Below are positions 33,587 to 44,534 of a stretch of 64,000 nucleotides of DNA, piece by piece (positions within the stretch are counted from its first letter, which is position 1; every line of letters starts with the position of its first letter). The stretch comes from Adiantum capillus-veneris. Its lineage: Eukaryota > Streptophyta > Polypodiopsida > Polypodiales > Pteridaceae. A program made the translations under genes and the position numbers. The notes beneath the pieces were generated by a model. It had not been told where the DNA came from and ran no database searches. It saw only the letters and a list, made by a program, of their open reading frames with translations. The stretch is from assembly GCA_014529385.2 (NCBI GenBank), contig CM043964.1, positions 7,225,997 through 7,289,996 of the forward strand, read 5' to 3'.

Positions 33587-33590
<4 letters not shown>

Positions 33591-33643
<53 letters not shown>
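33591..33643 (+). repeat. (CT)n microsatellite at the LINE 3' junction
   Basis: 53 bp of CT repeat between the LINE tail and the resumed RLG-A LTR. Confidence 0.97.
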
Positions 33644-33646
<3 letters not shown>

Positions 33647-34328
33647 CACACTCCAGCCCCGGCGGGCTGTACCCCCACCTCCACTCGTCCTCACTCCCCC
33701 CCCCCTTATCTACACCTAGCTCCCCTCTTCCCCCCCCTCTCTCTTGGAAATAACCACGGTGGGCCTTAGGGAAACTATCACCTCAGCCTCCCTCAATCTC
33801 TCTCACCCTCTCTTCTCTCTCCCCTCTAACCCCCATCATATCCTCTCTCTCTACCCTATCTCCTCCCAACCCCCCTCACTCTCTCTCCCTTCCCTCCCTT
33901 GGTGGGAACCACCCCCCCTACCTACTCTCTCTCCTCCTCCTCTCGTTGAATAACACAACCCCCCCCCCCTCTTCCCTCCTTGTCGCGCCCGCCGCTGTCC
34001 ACTACCCCGCCCCCCGGGCCTTGCACTCCTCCCCTCCTGCTACGCACAGTTCTCCAACACCCTAACCCTATACTCATTCCACCCTCACCATCTTCCCCCC
34101 CTCTCCCCCACTCTCACTCCCTCTCACGCCCTGTCTCATCCGCGCCCTGTCCGGCTCCACAACACCGCAAGCTGCGCACCCGCCACTGCCGCAACCTACA
34201 CACACACACACACACTCGTTGCATACACACACGCTCATGCATGCGCACACACACCTTTTTTTTCACCATCCTCACCCGCCCCTATTTTTTGCGTCCTTTG
34301 CACTGCCCGAAACTGAAAAAATATATAG

Positions 34329-34329
<1 letters not shown>

Positions 34330-34396
<67 letters not shown>
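34330..34396 (+). repeat. (AT)n microsatellite, 67 bp
   Basis: Pure AT tract. The equivalent tract in the 5' LTR near 10810 is about 16 bp. Confidence 0.97.
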
Positions 34397-34398
<2 letters not shown>

Positions 34399-35356
34399 CA
34401 TACAAGCCATTCCCACCGCACGCCAATACACACATACATATACAAATACACATGCATACACATACGCTTGCGCACTCGCACATACACACACATCCGCCCT
34501 CATGGACCAATACGTACACACACACACGCATCTAGGAACTGCACCACAAATACAAAAAAAAACAAAGGTCTACGACTACGTATCGACAAAAGAAGGAAGG
34601 AACCCAAATCACGCACCGCCAACAACAAAAAGAGTAAATGTGCCGAAGGCATGCGCCGGCCGACCCCGAAAAGAAGTATGCTCTACACCGACGCACCGGT
34701 AACACACCATTTTCTGGCAACACGCAACCATGACGCCAATTTCAGTAATTTATAGTTTATTTTCATCATTACTTCATTTTTCACCAAGCCGTTGTAAAAA
34801 ATTCCCACTTTGTAAATTTCCTCTCTCTAGGTGATGGTCACAAAGACCCACCTAGAGATTTTCATCTTTTAATAACCTCCCAAAACAAAGCAAGGGTCAA
34901 CCACACCGGGCCCACCACTTGCTTTGTCTCCCCGATTAAGCTTACCCTAATCACACTGGGATTACCATAAGCCAAGCAGCCAACACCTATAAATTGGCAC
35001 TGAGAGGTCACTATCGGTGGGGGGGGGGGGGGGCAGTTCATGAGAAGTCAGCACTTGGTAGAGTGTAGTGGGAAGAGTTGACACTATCACCATCATGGGG
35101 AGGGGGCTTGTGTGTTGGGTTTTCCTTGGGAATTGCACCATGCGAAGGGAGCCACGTCGATCTCTCGACTCCAATGGTCGATGCACACACCTATACACGC
35201 TCTTGATAGCAAGCTTCACAATCATTGAGTCGTCTTAGAGAATGCACCAAGTACTTGCACCACCTCCTCTCCCTACCTCTCTACCACCACGGCGTGCCAT
35301 TTGTAAATACTGCAGAAATAATTCTCCCTCACACCCCTGAGGGTTTTCATCATTTG

Positions 35357-35487
<131 letters not shown>

Positions 35488-35648
35488 GTAAGTTTGCGAT
35501 GTTCATATCATCGTGGTTTGCGTCCTAGCCGCTCAAATCTATGTGGTGCCCCCTGTTCCATCACCGTGACAGGCTCGAGGCGCGCCATTCAACCCCCGAA
35601 GTTTTAGAGGCCGTCGGGGTTCGGGGTCCGCTTTGCGTCTATCAGTTC

Positions 35649-35980
35649 TAACTTTCCTTCAGCTTGTGATGATACTGTCTCTTTCTGCGAGCTTATAACT
35701 TCAGGCAGCAAGCCTTCTACATTTTGCACATTTACGAATGCCGGCATGGTTTGCACATGCTCCAAAAATTGAGGGAGGTTCAACACATGCTGTTCCATCT
35801 ATTATCCCTGCTGCAAAACTTGCCAATGCCCCAATCAATGATGTTTCCATAGATGCATTCATGTTTCTTTCTCCAATACACCCATTACCCAAGGGTGTGG
35901 AACCAACGCTGATCCAATGCTTGAGGCTGCTTCACTCAATGCGGGTGCCTTGTCGACCGAAGTTAAAGTCCTACCGCTTG
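35649..35980 (-). pseudogene. Right-hand continuation of the fragment split by RLG-A
   Basis: The minus strand carries overlapping frames of about 60 codons (35604-35798 and 35701-35892) that run up to the insertion site. On position and strand they should be the upstream part of the gene at 9305-9703. The frame does not join perfectly across the 4-bp TSD, so a frameshift or an intron border lies here. No domain is recognised. Confidence 0.3.
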
Positions 35981-36452
35981 TAAGGTCAAGACATAGCTGT
36001 CTTCCCACCATGGCCTTCTTGATATGTGGCAAAGAGTGCGTTGACTACTCTTTCTGCAATGTATAAGTTGTAGCTGTAGTTGTAGCTTAAGTTGTTTCTT
36101 GAAACCTCCTGCTTCACTACCAACACCTTCTGTGCTTAGCTCGAAAAGATGCTCTAGCTGATTGCTGATTGGAAAAAAAAACTAAAACGTCTTCTCTACA
36201 AAAACTCCTGCAAAACTCCTCTTCTGTGTTTCTCTTTGCCTAGAAAAGAAGCTTATGTGCAAATGCTCCTGCAAGACTACCAACTTTGTAAGAAACTCCC
36301 CTTTTGTGTTTGGTTCGTAGAGAAGCTTCTGTGCAAATCTTTCTGCAAGACTATCAATGCTCACTCTCCTGTGCTTGGTTTTTGTGCATGTAGAGAGAGT
36401 GAGAGAGAGAAGGAGAGAGCAAGGTGTCTGTACATGTAGAGAGAGGGACAAG

Positions 36453-36483
<31 letters not shown>

Positions 36484-36712
36484 CCAACTAATTTTGTTTG
36501 AAAGTTCTCCAGGGGCGTGGTGGGAACTATGGAACTACGAAACTGCCAAAGGTCGTGGGAAAATTTTAATCATAAATGTCCACGCTTTGAAACTGTAAAG
36601 TTTTATTTAGAACTCTTCTCTTGGTTCCTGCTTTGATATGCAAGAAGCTACCTCTCCACCACCAATGTCCGGGACATAGGTATTTAGTCCGCCTAACCAT
36701 GCACACACCCTC
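35981..36712. other. Unassigned spacer
   Basis: Contains two imperfect copies of a 'ctgcaagactatcaatgctc/ctgcaagactaccaactttg'-type phrase at 36230-36370 and a (GA)n tract at 36452-36480. No gene is recognised. Confidence 0.4.
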
Positions 36713-37885
36713 TACTGTCTGCAGGCAGGCAAGGGCTTGTAGGTCGAGGTGTTTGGAGTTTAAATTGAGCTTGTGGGTAGTATTCTTATTGATATCTTGA
36801 GTGGTGGAGTGTGTGTGTGTTGGAATTTAAAAAAATTCCTTATGTGGTGTTGTGTTTTCTGGGTGTGTGAGTGTGCACAGTGCGTCTTTTGGTCCATCAA
36901 CACTTTATGGATGATTTGTGTGTTGGAAAAGACATTGCCAACACTATCTACAGTAGCAGTCATAGTGCATTGGCAATTGCAAGGAACCCATCTTTTCATG
37001 CTTTTACAAAGAACATCGAGGTGCATTACCACTATGTTATGGAGAGCCTCTCAGTAGGAGAGATGAGCTTGGCTTATGTGCCAACACAAGGCAACCATGC
37101 ATATCTTTTCACAAAGGCATTGTCTCATGAAAAGTTCAAAGAATTCCGCAATTATTTGGGCTTACTCCCCTTTGTGGATTGATCATGTTCTCAAGGGATG
37201 GCACTCTAGTATACTCTATATGATATCTCTCATTCACCGCATCACTTTCATGGGGGATTTGTTAACATACTCATGTGGTAGTGATGTGTGTGAACACACA
37301 TAGGACCACTGGCTGGGGCATTTTTCCCTCACTAGGAGGCTTTTTTCATCGAGCATTGTTTATATATATTGTTGGGGGAATTTATGTTCGGAAGTTGAGT
37401 CGTATCATCACCGGGCAGCTCACTCTGGAAAACGATGGGAGAAAGATGCACATCTCAAGAGGTTATGGCACAAAAGAACACCTTGTATACCTTGAATTAA
37501 ATTACTTAGATGAACTAGAATCTGAATACAAAAAAACAACTTGATGCAGTTGCCACCGCCAAGGCCTCTGCCTCGTTTTCTCAATCTTTGCCTTCACCAT
37601 AGATGAAGAAACTCCGGTCTCCTTCTCATGCGTGCTTATCACACGCCCGCTCAAAAAGCCTGTTCCTTGGTGCTGTATACAATTGACGTTGCGCTTTTTT
37701 TTCTATATCACTGCCTCGCCGATATTAATATCAAGCCTTGCTTACATTATTGAAAGCTCCATACCGTAAGCGGTCATTTACATAGAGCCCCAAACTCATC
37801 CTCATGGCCTTGCCCTTTAAAGCATTGCTTTCACCTCATGGTCACCGCCCTCTTCATGATGCTGCTCAGTGCCCTTCAATTCCAT
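36713..37885 (+). repeat. Inverted arm L1
   Basis: About 1.16 kb that recurs in reverse orientation at 53890-55042. It starts with 'tactgtctgcaggcaggcaagg', includes a copia RNase H tail and ends near 'cccttcaattcc'. The copies differ by scattered substitutions. Confidence 0.8.
36871..37182 (+). pseudogene. Copia RNase H C-terminal fragment
   Basis: About 104 codons with ALAIARNPSFHAFTKNIEVHYHYV and VPTQGNHAYLFTKALSHEKF, matching the end of Ty1/copia RNase H ('KHIEVHYHFVRE', 'ADIFTKAL'). RT and the rest of RNase H are absent. A stop follows at FVD, the normal end of the polyprotein, so only the 3' end of the element was captured. Confidence 0.85.
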
Positions 37886-38353
37886 AGGCTACTTCTACTT
37901 CTCTCTTCTTCCTCACTCCCTACCATCTCTCCTCACTTTTTGTGGTGTTTGAGGTCTTGGGATTGAGGCTGGGCATTTTCCAAGTCATGCTATTCATGTT
38001 TATTGTTGTTATTCTAAAACTTGGTGAGTGAAGCTTTCCATCTTCACCTCATCAATAAGGTCTCAAGGAACACAATTAGTTGTATTGTAGACAAGTCTTT
38101 TGTCATGGAAGAATCTATAGAACAAATGCCTATTGGAGGGGGCACCGGCTCTAACTAATCCGGTCCTCTATTGGTGTCAATTTCTCTAAACTCTCTCTCT
38201 CTTTGACAAGTATTGTTCATGCCATGTTAATGAAGTAATGTGTTAGTGTTGCCCTCTCCATCCAAGCACTTTCTTTCTCAATCTAAATCTACACACAAAG
38301 GAATGCTCAAGGAAATGCTCAATATGTTATTCACTTTCCGTTTCAACTCAAGT
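37183..38353. other. Copia 3' flank and spacer
   Basis: A TGTTGGGGGAATTTATG string at 37370 could be an LTR start but has no purine tract before it. Beyond 37885 the sequence is unique to the left arm. No gene is seen. Confidence 0.4.
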
Positions 38354-38701
38354 TTAAAGGCTAATTCCATTACATAATGCATTGCAAATCCTGTAAATAT
38401 CCTTCCATAACCTATAAGCATGATGAACACCACCGGGATCATACAGTAAGTAGGTCAATTTCCATAGACCGTACACATTACCTTGTCCTCGTGGATCAAA
38501 TGGCTTTAAATCTTTCATAAACATGTTGATCACGTCTTTGTAATATCCCATATAACCACATGTATCATGGCTTGATAGGAGATCAGAAAATTGAAGCAAA
38601 TAGGTAGTTACCTCAATCTCTGGCATAATTGGTACTGCATCGACATCACCCCCTCTAGCATGCGAGGTATAAGCATGTAATAAGAAACCATCACTATCCA
38701 C
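38354..38701 (-). CDS. 115-codon ORF, unrecognised
   Basis: Opens MDSDGFLLHAYTSHARGG and contains YLLQFSDLLSSHDTCGYMGY and a Trp/Tyr-rich end. Composition is protein-like rather than repetitive. It abuts a CACTA-like terminus at 38715. It might be a captured exon. I assign no function. Confidence 0.3.
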   Translation of the reverse strand: MDSDGFLLHAYTSHARGGDVDAVPIMPEIEVTTYLLQFSDLLSSHDTCGYMGYYKDVINMFMKDLKPFDPRGQGNVYGLWKLTYLLYDPGGVHHAYRLWKDIYRICNALCNGISL

Positions 38702-38714
38702 ACCATCCGTATGT

Positions 38715-38935
38715 CACTATAAGAGGAGTTGTTTATAACTGCTAGCATTGCCGTAGAAAAACAAAGGAAAAAGGAGGGATAAAAATTTACGAGGGCGGCA
38801 ATAACCGCGGCTATGGACGCGGTAGTGGTTTCTCAGCAAAAAAAGGCACGGTAATAATCTCGGTAATATACCTGCTGCTATTATCGCGCTAGTTGCTTTG
38901 TTTATTACCGCGCTTATTGCCGCTACAGGCTAATA
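38715..38935 (-). mobile_element. Possible CACTA 3' terminus with TTACCGC subterminal motifs
   Basis: CACTATAAGAGGAG at 38715 reads as a CACTA-type end. From 38783 to 38930 at least six GCGG(T/C)AATA / TTACCGCG-type motifs occur in both orientations. Similar TTACCGC motifs lie upstream of the CACTA exon at 63070-63130. CACTA elements are known for such subterminal repeats. The opposite end was not found, so this is tentative. Confidence 0.45.
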
Positions 38936-38989
38936 CAAAAATAAAACAATGAAAGATCAATTGTTTTTTGGAAGAGTATAAAAAATACC

Positions 38990-40020
38990 AAAGAGCTGAA
39001 TGATTGAATTGACTTTACCTTGAAAATTTAAAATGCAGAAGATAAACGATTTAAAAAAGTAAGAATAAAAAATAAATACTTGTATATACATTGTGCCACA
39101 TTGGGACTTTACGAAAGTTTGCACAAAACATTTTTCTATCTAATCCTCCTCTATCTCGTCGTCGTCCAAAGGCACGTAGGTTGGATCACTTTGACTCTAC
39201 ATAAAACCAAACCAAATTAAATAATTATCAACAACTCAAAACAATTGATACAAAACTACTTGTTTAAACTTACCGCTTGTAGTGGTCCAATCGATGTGTC
39301 GAATTGCTTGCGAGATATGTGGTTGTTTTCGAACAACCATCGCCAAGTATCAAATTCAGTATGTCACTCTCGATACTTGACCATCTCTCTGGTTGGTAGA
39401 GAGAGAGTGATATTTTCCTAATCTAGCAATAAAAATACTAAATTATCAACTACAATCTTTATAATCATTGATCGACGTTATAATTCAATTAATCTTACAT
39501 ATTTATCCGTCCAAGCTCCCTTGCCTCCTGAGCCATAGTGCGTGGGACTTGTCTTACGCAAGCCTCGCATTGTTGTCTCTATGATTAGCCCGTCACAGCT
39601 TGATCGCTCTTCTCTTGAATTGCCCACTCCCACTCCACATCTGCCATGCTACCACCACGATAACTCCTATCTGGATCTCTGACCTGGTTGGATGCTACGT
39701 GGCGCATAGTGGACTATAAATGGTTGATGTTGTTAATTATATTAGGGTAAGTGAAACTGATATCTATTATCGGTTTTGTTGAGCCCACTATGTGGGGAAT
39801 GGTGCACACCTTGGGAGCTTTGGACTTAATAATGGAGTCTTTTTAGACTTGCCTATGGCTTTACCATTATTGAGCCATAACATGTCCAAAAAGAGCTAAC
39901 ACGGCAACTCTGCTATGTTAGACCTACTCTTCTACTCTCTATAATTAACCACTTTGAGCTGTGGGTGTAGATACTTAAGAGCCGTCTTTCAAAGGCTAAG
40001 AGGAGTGGCAACTAAGGTTT
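38990..40020 (-). repeat. Inverted arm L2 with CACTA-like 3' exons
   Basis: Recurs inverted at 51140-52230. On the minus strand it encodes EFDTWRWLFENNHISRKQF, a GT-AG intron, then SQSDPTYVPLDDDEIEED and a stop. The copy at 51.1 kb has the same exon pair. The arms are roughly 90% alike by eye. Confidence 0.7.
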
Positions 40021-40861
40021 TGAATTGCCAAAGGTCCACAAGGTAAAGAGCCTCCTTGGTTAACTCATTCAATTTCATGCTCCTCTTCATATGTAAGTCT
40101 TTCTGGAGATCTGCATTCCTTAGTCCTTGGATGAATATCAGCATAAGTCTAGACTGAGTTGGCAGTTCTTCAATAGGACAGAACTTAACATATCTTTTTA
40201 GTCTTAGGGCTGCCTTTCGTACAGATTCTCCATCTTTCTGTTTGAATTTATGGATCTGTGAGACGGTATTATGAGCTATTCCCCTTTGTGAGAATTCCTC
40301 GATAAACTCGTCAAACACTTCCTCCATAGACTCAAAGTCTCTACGCTCTACAGAGTCAAACCAAGTGGCAGCATCATCCTCTAGGGTTAGTCCAAACCCT
40401 GCAAATTGGGTAGGAAAATCTAACACCTCTTTGGCTCTAATTACACGCACAAAGGCTGCTACATGATCTCTTGGGTCTCTGCTTCCTGTGTATTTCTTGT
40501 TTACCCATTTTTGCACTTGAGAAGGTCTAATTCTTCGATGGTCTACAAACCTCATCATTGGATCCCACCGTCCTAGTCGATATACCTCCTCAGGCCTTCT
40601 GTAATAGGCTGGTACCTCTCCCAATGGTGCTCCTAAGCCATAATTTCTAACGGTTCTCACTGGAGGTGGTTCTTCTCTTCGAACTCGTTCTAAGGGTGGT
40701 CCTCCAGGCTCTGTTGACCCTTGAGTCTTTGGATTACTCTCTGCCTGATATCTTGAATAGAGTGGTGGTTCTTGCAAATCCCTGAGTCCTCGTGTGGCTT
40801 GATAACCATCTCGATTTCGATCTGATTCCATTGTTGCACTCTGTCGAAGCCATGCCTGCAA
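39989..40861 (-). CDS. gag domain of RLG-D, 3' truncated
   Basis: 290 codons. A retrotransposon gag domain is clear: VDHRRIRPSQVQKWVNKKYTG, then HVAAFVRVIRA, AATWFDSVERRDFESMEEVF and SVRKAALRLKRYVKFCP. The stop lies inside arm L2, so the last residues (from WQFKTL on) may be foreign and no zinc knuckle or protease follows. Two upstream minus-strand frames (41177-41443, 41486-41818; MNLRSGRYIV) in the same orientation are probably its N-terminal part, separated by decay. Confidence 0.75.
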   Translation of the reverse strand: MQAWLRQSATMESDRNRDGYQATRGLRDLQEPPLYSRYQAESNPKTQGSTEPGGPPLERVRREEPPPVRTVRNYGLGAPLGEVPAYYRRPEEVYRLGRWDPMMRFVDHRRIRPSQVQKWVNKKYTGSRDPRDHVAAFVRVIRAKEVLDFPTQFAGFGLTLEDDAATWFDSVERRDFESMEEVFDEFIEEFSQRGIAHNTVSQIHKFKQKDGESVRKAALRLKRYVKFCPIEELPTQSRLMLIFIQGLRNADLQKDLHMKRSMKLNELTKEALYLVDLWQFKTLVATPLSL

Positions 40862-41176
40862 TGATGGCTGGTTTGTTGGTTGGTCTTGGTTATTGAATGC
40901 TTGCGGTCGGGTGGAATGTGAGGTTGCGTCATACTCATCTGAAAAAGGATTCTTTGACTTGCTTGGGGTGTAGGTGGCTCTTGGAACTTCCTCAGGGGCA
41001 TATGCTAATGCTCCTGGACCTATTGCCCTCTCTACCTCCTCTGGGAGAATACGTTGGTATTCTCGCCCGTATCTATCAAAAAAAACTATGCCCTTCCCCG
41101 TAGCAGTTTCGTAAGAGAATAAGTAAAGAACCTTGTCTTTTCTTAATTTGTTTATGTATGGTTCTTTGCTGCGAAA

Positions 41177-41818
41177 TTAAGAGACTATACCCTCACTCTT
41201 ATGCTTGTAGATTCCCACGTTCTCGTTATAAGTTGGAACCCTGGTTGTTCTCTTATCATACATAAAAATAGCTCCGGGCCGATCAATGTTTGGTGGCGGT
41301 TCTTGAACTTCTGAAACCATTTTCCCTTTTGCCACGTTATCTCCACATCTGTTGTAATCTTCAGGGTTACTAACTATTAAGTAGTGGTTCCCCTTTTCGT
41401 CTCGGAATCTATCTCCATCATCATACACTCGGATTATCTCCAATCTTTGAGTTGGCCTCTCTTCGATACAAATGCACTTGCTGCCTCAATAGTCAGAATA
41501 GACTAGGGCTCCTCTTGAGTTTGTTCCCTCTAAGAAGATCACCGTGAGCTTGGAATCATTCAAAGGATTTTGGGAGGTGTTTCCTCCTCGCATAGGCCCA
41601 TCATAGGTGAAACCTCCTGGCTGTTGACTACCCATCATGAAGAAAGATTTGTCTGACGAAGTGTCAGTATCACTACCTTCCTCAATAATCGGTGCTAGCG
41701 GATCTAGCCTTGCCTGAGTTACACTCTCTTCGGTGGACACTAAGCTACCTTGGTCACCTGCCACCTTTTGGTCTCTAACAATGTATCTTCCTGATCTTAA
41801 ATTCATCAAACTTATCAA
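41177..41818 (-). pseudogene. Likely N-terminal gag region of RLG-D
   Basis: Two open stretches of 110 and 88 codons lie between PBS and gag. They include an acidic Ser-rich part (EEGSDTDTSSDKSF) and a Gly/Gln part. There are no domain hits by eye. They sit where a Ty3 gag N-terminus is expected. Confidence 0.4.
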
Positions 41819-42227
41819 TGCAATTTATAAAAAATCCAACCACTCACCTGGAAAAGGGTCAGTTTCTGCACAACTTCTTGCTTTGTTGCTGAATATATAT
41901 GTACACAAGCGTTTTAATTTCAGCAATCGAATCAAAGCATTTATCTGCTAGAGGTTATCTTAGTAATGATTGGTATAATTGGAGAGTTAATCTCACCACT
42001 ACTGTATTTTATACACTACTGATGTTCTGGATTAGGTCTGCTAATATGAAACAGTACTACCCTCAGATGTTGGTCAATTTACGCAAAAAAGTCTGAATTC
42101 AGTCTTTGCTTCATCAAATGGGCAAACAAGGTCCAAATTCACTTCTGAAAGAAGTTCCGGAATCCCTAAGCCCAAGAGAATCTCATTGTCTATGCCAGGT
42201 CAAATTTTCTTTGCAGTATGCCCCAAT

Positions 42228-42251
42228 AGACATCCTACGCGTAGGATGTCT
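42228..42251. repeat. 24-bp palindrome, copy 1
   Basis: Perfect palindrome with core CATCCTACGCGTAGGATG, extended by AGA and TCT on the two sides. Confidence 0.95.
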
Positions 42252-42503
42252 CCTGCTGTGTTTTGCCTGGATTTTTGCACTGTGGTTTCCCCTTGTTGTG
42301 CTAAGCTTACAACTGCTTTTACTTTTTGATTTGGACACCTATTAGCTGGTCAATGAGTCAGAAATTTGTTCCGACAGCCTGTTGCTCATATTGATCAGTC
42401 TAATCAACTCCAATTTGGACCAAAATTGAATAGGAGGCTTGCCTTAAGCTATACAACACCTTATTATGCTCAAAGTCAAAATCTGGCTTCAATTTCTTGC
42501 ATT

Positions 42504-42527
42504 AGACATCCTATGCATAGGATGCCT
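42504..42527. repeat. 24-bp palindrome, copy 2 (variant)
   Basis: Core CATCCTATGCATAGGATG. The centre has changed symmetrically from CGCG to TGCA; one outer base breaks the symmetry. Confidence 0.9.
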
Positions 42528-42628
42528 TTTTCATCAGAATGGATTCAAACTCAAAGCCCAGTCCCCCCTTGAGTTGCTGATCACTTTGGTATACTCAAAA
42601 TTTAGTTTGGAGTCCAAAATCACTCAGA

Positions 42629-42652
42629 AGACATCCTACGCGTAGGATGTCT
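42629..42652. repeat. 24-bp palindrome, copy 3
   Basis: Identical to copy 1, 401 bp away. Confidence 0.95.
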
Positions 42653-43072
42653 TTTTGGCCTGTTGGGGACCTCAGACTTGTCCCACAGCTTCCCCTTGAT
42701 GTCAGTAACCCAGTGGTATGCTTAGATTTTGGTTTGGATGTCAAAAGTCCCAAATTTCAGCTATTCTTGCCTTTTTCATTCAAAAGTACTAAAGTCCGCT
42801 TTGAATTCAATTTTCTCACCCAAATGAGGTGAAACCCCTTTCAGTCAATCAATATATCATGCAAGACATGCTCATGTAGCCATCTTATGCTTTTGGTCTC
42901 AAAATAATGTTTTGGCACTATTTGGGTAGGATGTCTGTCAATTTCAATCTATCTGGCCTTATCCTGTCAAGATATGGCCAAATTTCCACTTTCCAATTGA
43001 AATTAGGTAAACCCTACCTTCTGAATACACTGGTCAACTCAAAATCCCAAAATTCCTCCCAGATTAGCCTGT

Positions 43073-43096
43073 AGACATCCTACGCGTAGGATGTCT
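43073..43096. repeat. 24-bp palindrome, copy 4
   Basis: Identical to copy 1. Half copies (gtaggatgtct) occur near 42926 and 43993, the last one in the LTR. Confidence 0.95.
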
Positions 43097-43620
43097 CCTG
43101 GCTTAAAATTTAAATTTTTTTTTTGACAGGAATGCTCTAATTGATGTTCTTTAGATCTATCAAAAACACTCACAGTAACTTTTGGACTTTGATTAGGCTT
43201 CCAAACACACTTTTGAGTCTTTTACAAACTTTTAATGACTTTACCAAGCAAGTGTTCATGCATGAAATGCTCTAGATCCTGAATCATGATGTCCTACTTA
43301 CTCTACTCATACCTATCATGTGAAATGGTGATAATGGCGTTTTTGGTTTCTTTTTTGCCTCTCCGGACTCTCAAGATCTCCTCTCACCGCTTCTACCACT
43401 CCAACTCTTACCCTAGAACTCAACTAACACCTAAAACTACCTAAGTCTACCTCATCTACCTAAGTCGAAGGATCTAGACCAGACACACACTTCCTAGACT
43501 CCCTCTAAGACCTACAGAGTCCTCCACCCTTTGATCCTATCTAAATGTAAAGCGAGGCTCTTGGCAAGCCAAAAATCCCAATCCTCAAGGATTAGTCTCG
43601 GTCACCTACCTAAGGTTTTC

Positions 43621-43640
43621 GTCCCCGGCAATGGCGCGAA
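43621..43640 (-). other. Primer binding site of RLG-D (Asp tRNA-like)
   Basis: Minus strand TTCGCGCCATTGCCGGGGAC lies next to the LTR end. It resembles the TGGCGCCGTTGCCGGGGA site reported for Asp-tRNA-primed plant Ty3 elements. Confidence 0.7.
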
Positions 43641-44530
43641 TGTTGGACGGATACGCCGCGACGGACGTCAGCACAGCGAGAACTCACCTAACATGTAATG
43701 TCAGCTAAGGACGAAGCTCTACCCGTAGGCGCGTGGAAGAAAGCATAAGGTGTCAACCTACACTCGACCGACTCCTAACTAATTCCTAAAGAGGTCTCTA
43801 CCAATTTTCTAAGTCAGAGCCTTCAAGAGTGCACAAGAGGAAACTTCCTACAACGCTTTCTAGAGCCGAACACCCATCAAACAATCTCGAAACACCATAG
43901 AACTTGAAGGAGACCCTACTAATACCAATAGGCCGCTCTCCCTAAGATCTATGAACCAAAATCCCGACCCAAAACACCTGGTGCAGAAACACGTAGGATG
44001 TCTAGCCAAAATCTGCAGGTCTTCGTTTCCAAAATCTAAAGTACCTAATGTGTAGTTCTACTCAATGTGAACGCGTGGATATGCTGCAATGCAAAATCGT
44101 ACAATGTATGCTCACCCAAACACCCGATGAAGCTCGTAGAAGGAGCTCGCAAAACCGGACCGTACGCGTGCAATGTAGGTATCAGTGCTTAGCTCTCATC
44201 GGGGGCAACACGCTGCACTTCTCCGCACTCGATTTCGACCACCGGAGCACACGTAGCATCAAGATGAAGCTCACACTCTCCCTCTCGTACACGATACGCT
44301 CACTCACAGACTTCAAACTTGTTTTTTAAAAATGACAAAAGGTTTTTCATTAAGGTCAAAAAGTGGTATATATACCTTACAATTTCTCAAACCCTAAAGT
44401 TCCAAAATCAACCATCTACTCAATCTAACTATCAAAACTGGGATACAATCTGGAAACTTCTGTAAGTCCCAATAATTACAAGGTGAAAAATCAGGTTTTC
44501 CTCAATGAATGAATAATTACAAAAAATAAT
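43641..44530 (-). repeat. 5' LTR of RLG-D, right border unresolved
   Basis: The left border is TGTTGGACGG next to the PBS. A self-complementary ggtatatatacc at about 44370 could be the promoter. The right border lies somewhere between about 44330 and 44550, where RLG-E coding sequence starts. No second LTR is seen, since the element is truncated at 39.99 kb. Confidence 0.6.
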
Positions 44531-44534
44531 AATC

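Larger units (their letters stand above)
29060..33590 (+). mobile_element. Non-LTR retrotransposon (LINE) with both ORFs open
   Basis: The element starts ttgaccataacgtg right after a (CT)n tract. It holds a 5' UTR of about 180 bp, ORF1 (29238-30140) and ORF2 (30147-33506), and ends in a short 3' UTR with tatctatctatc merging into (CT)n. No poly(A) is present. It is a single unbroken unit in a decayed LTR, so it is a late insertion. The target duplication cannot be sized because target and tail are both simple repeat. Confidence 0.88.
41819..43620 (-). other. Leader of RLG-D with repeated palindromes
   Basis: A 1.8-kb untranslated stretch between PBS and gag. It holds four copies of a 24-bp palindrome and at least two half copies. 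No coding signature is present. Confidence 0.65.

Noticed and set aside
33980-34755. Overlapping 240- and 178-codon ORFs in the 3' LTR
   Set aside because: Same LTR repeat composition; the YIYIYI stretch is the (AT)n tract.
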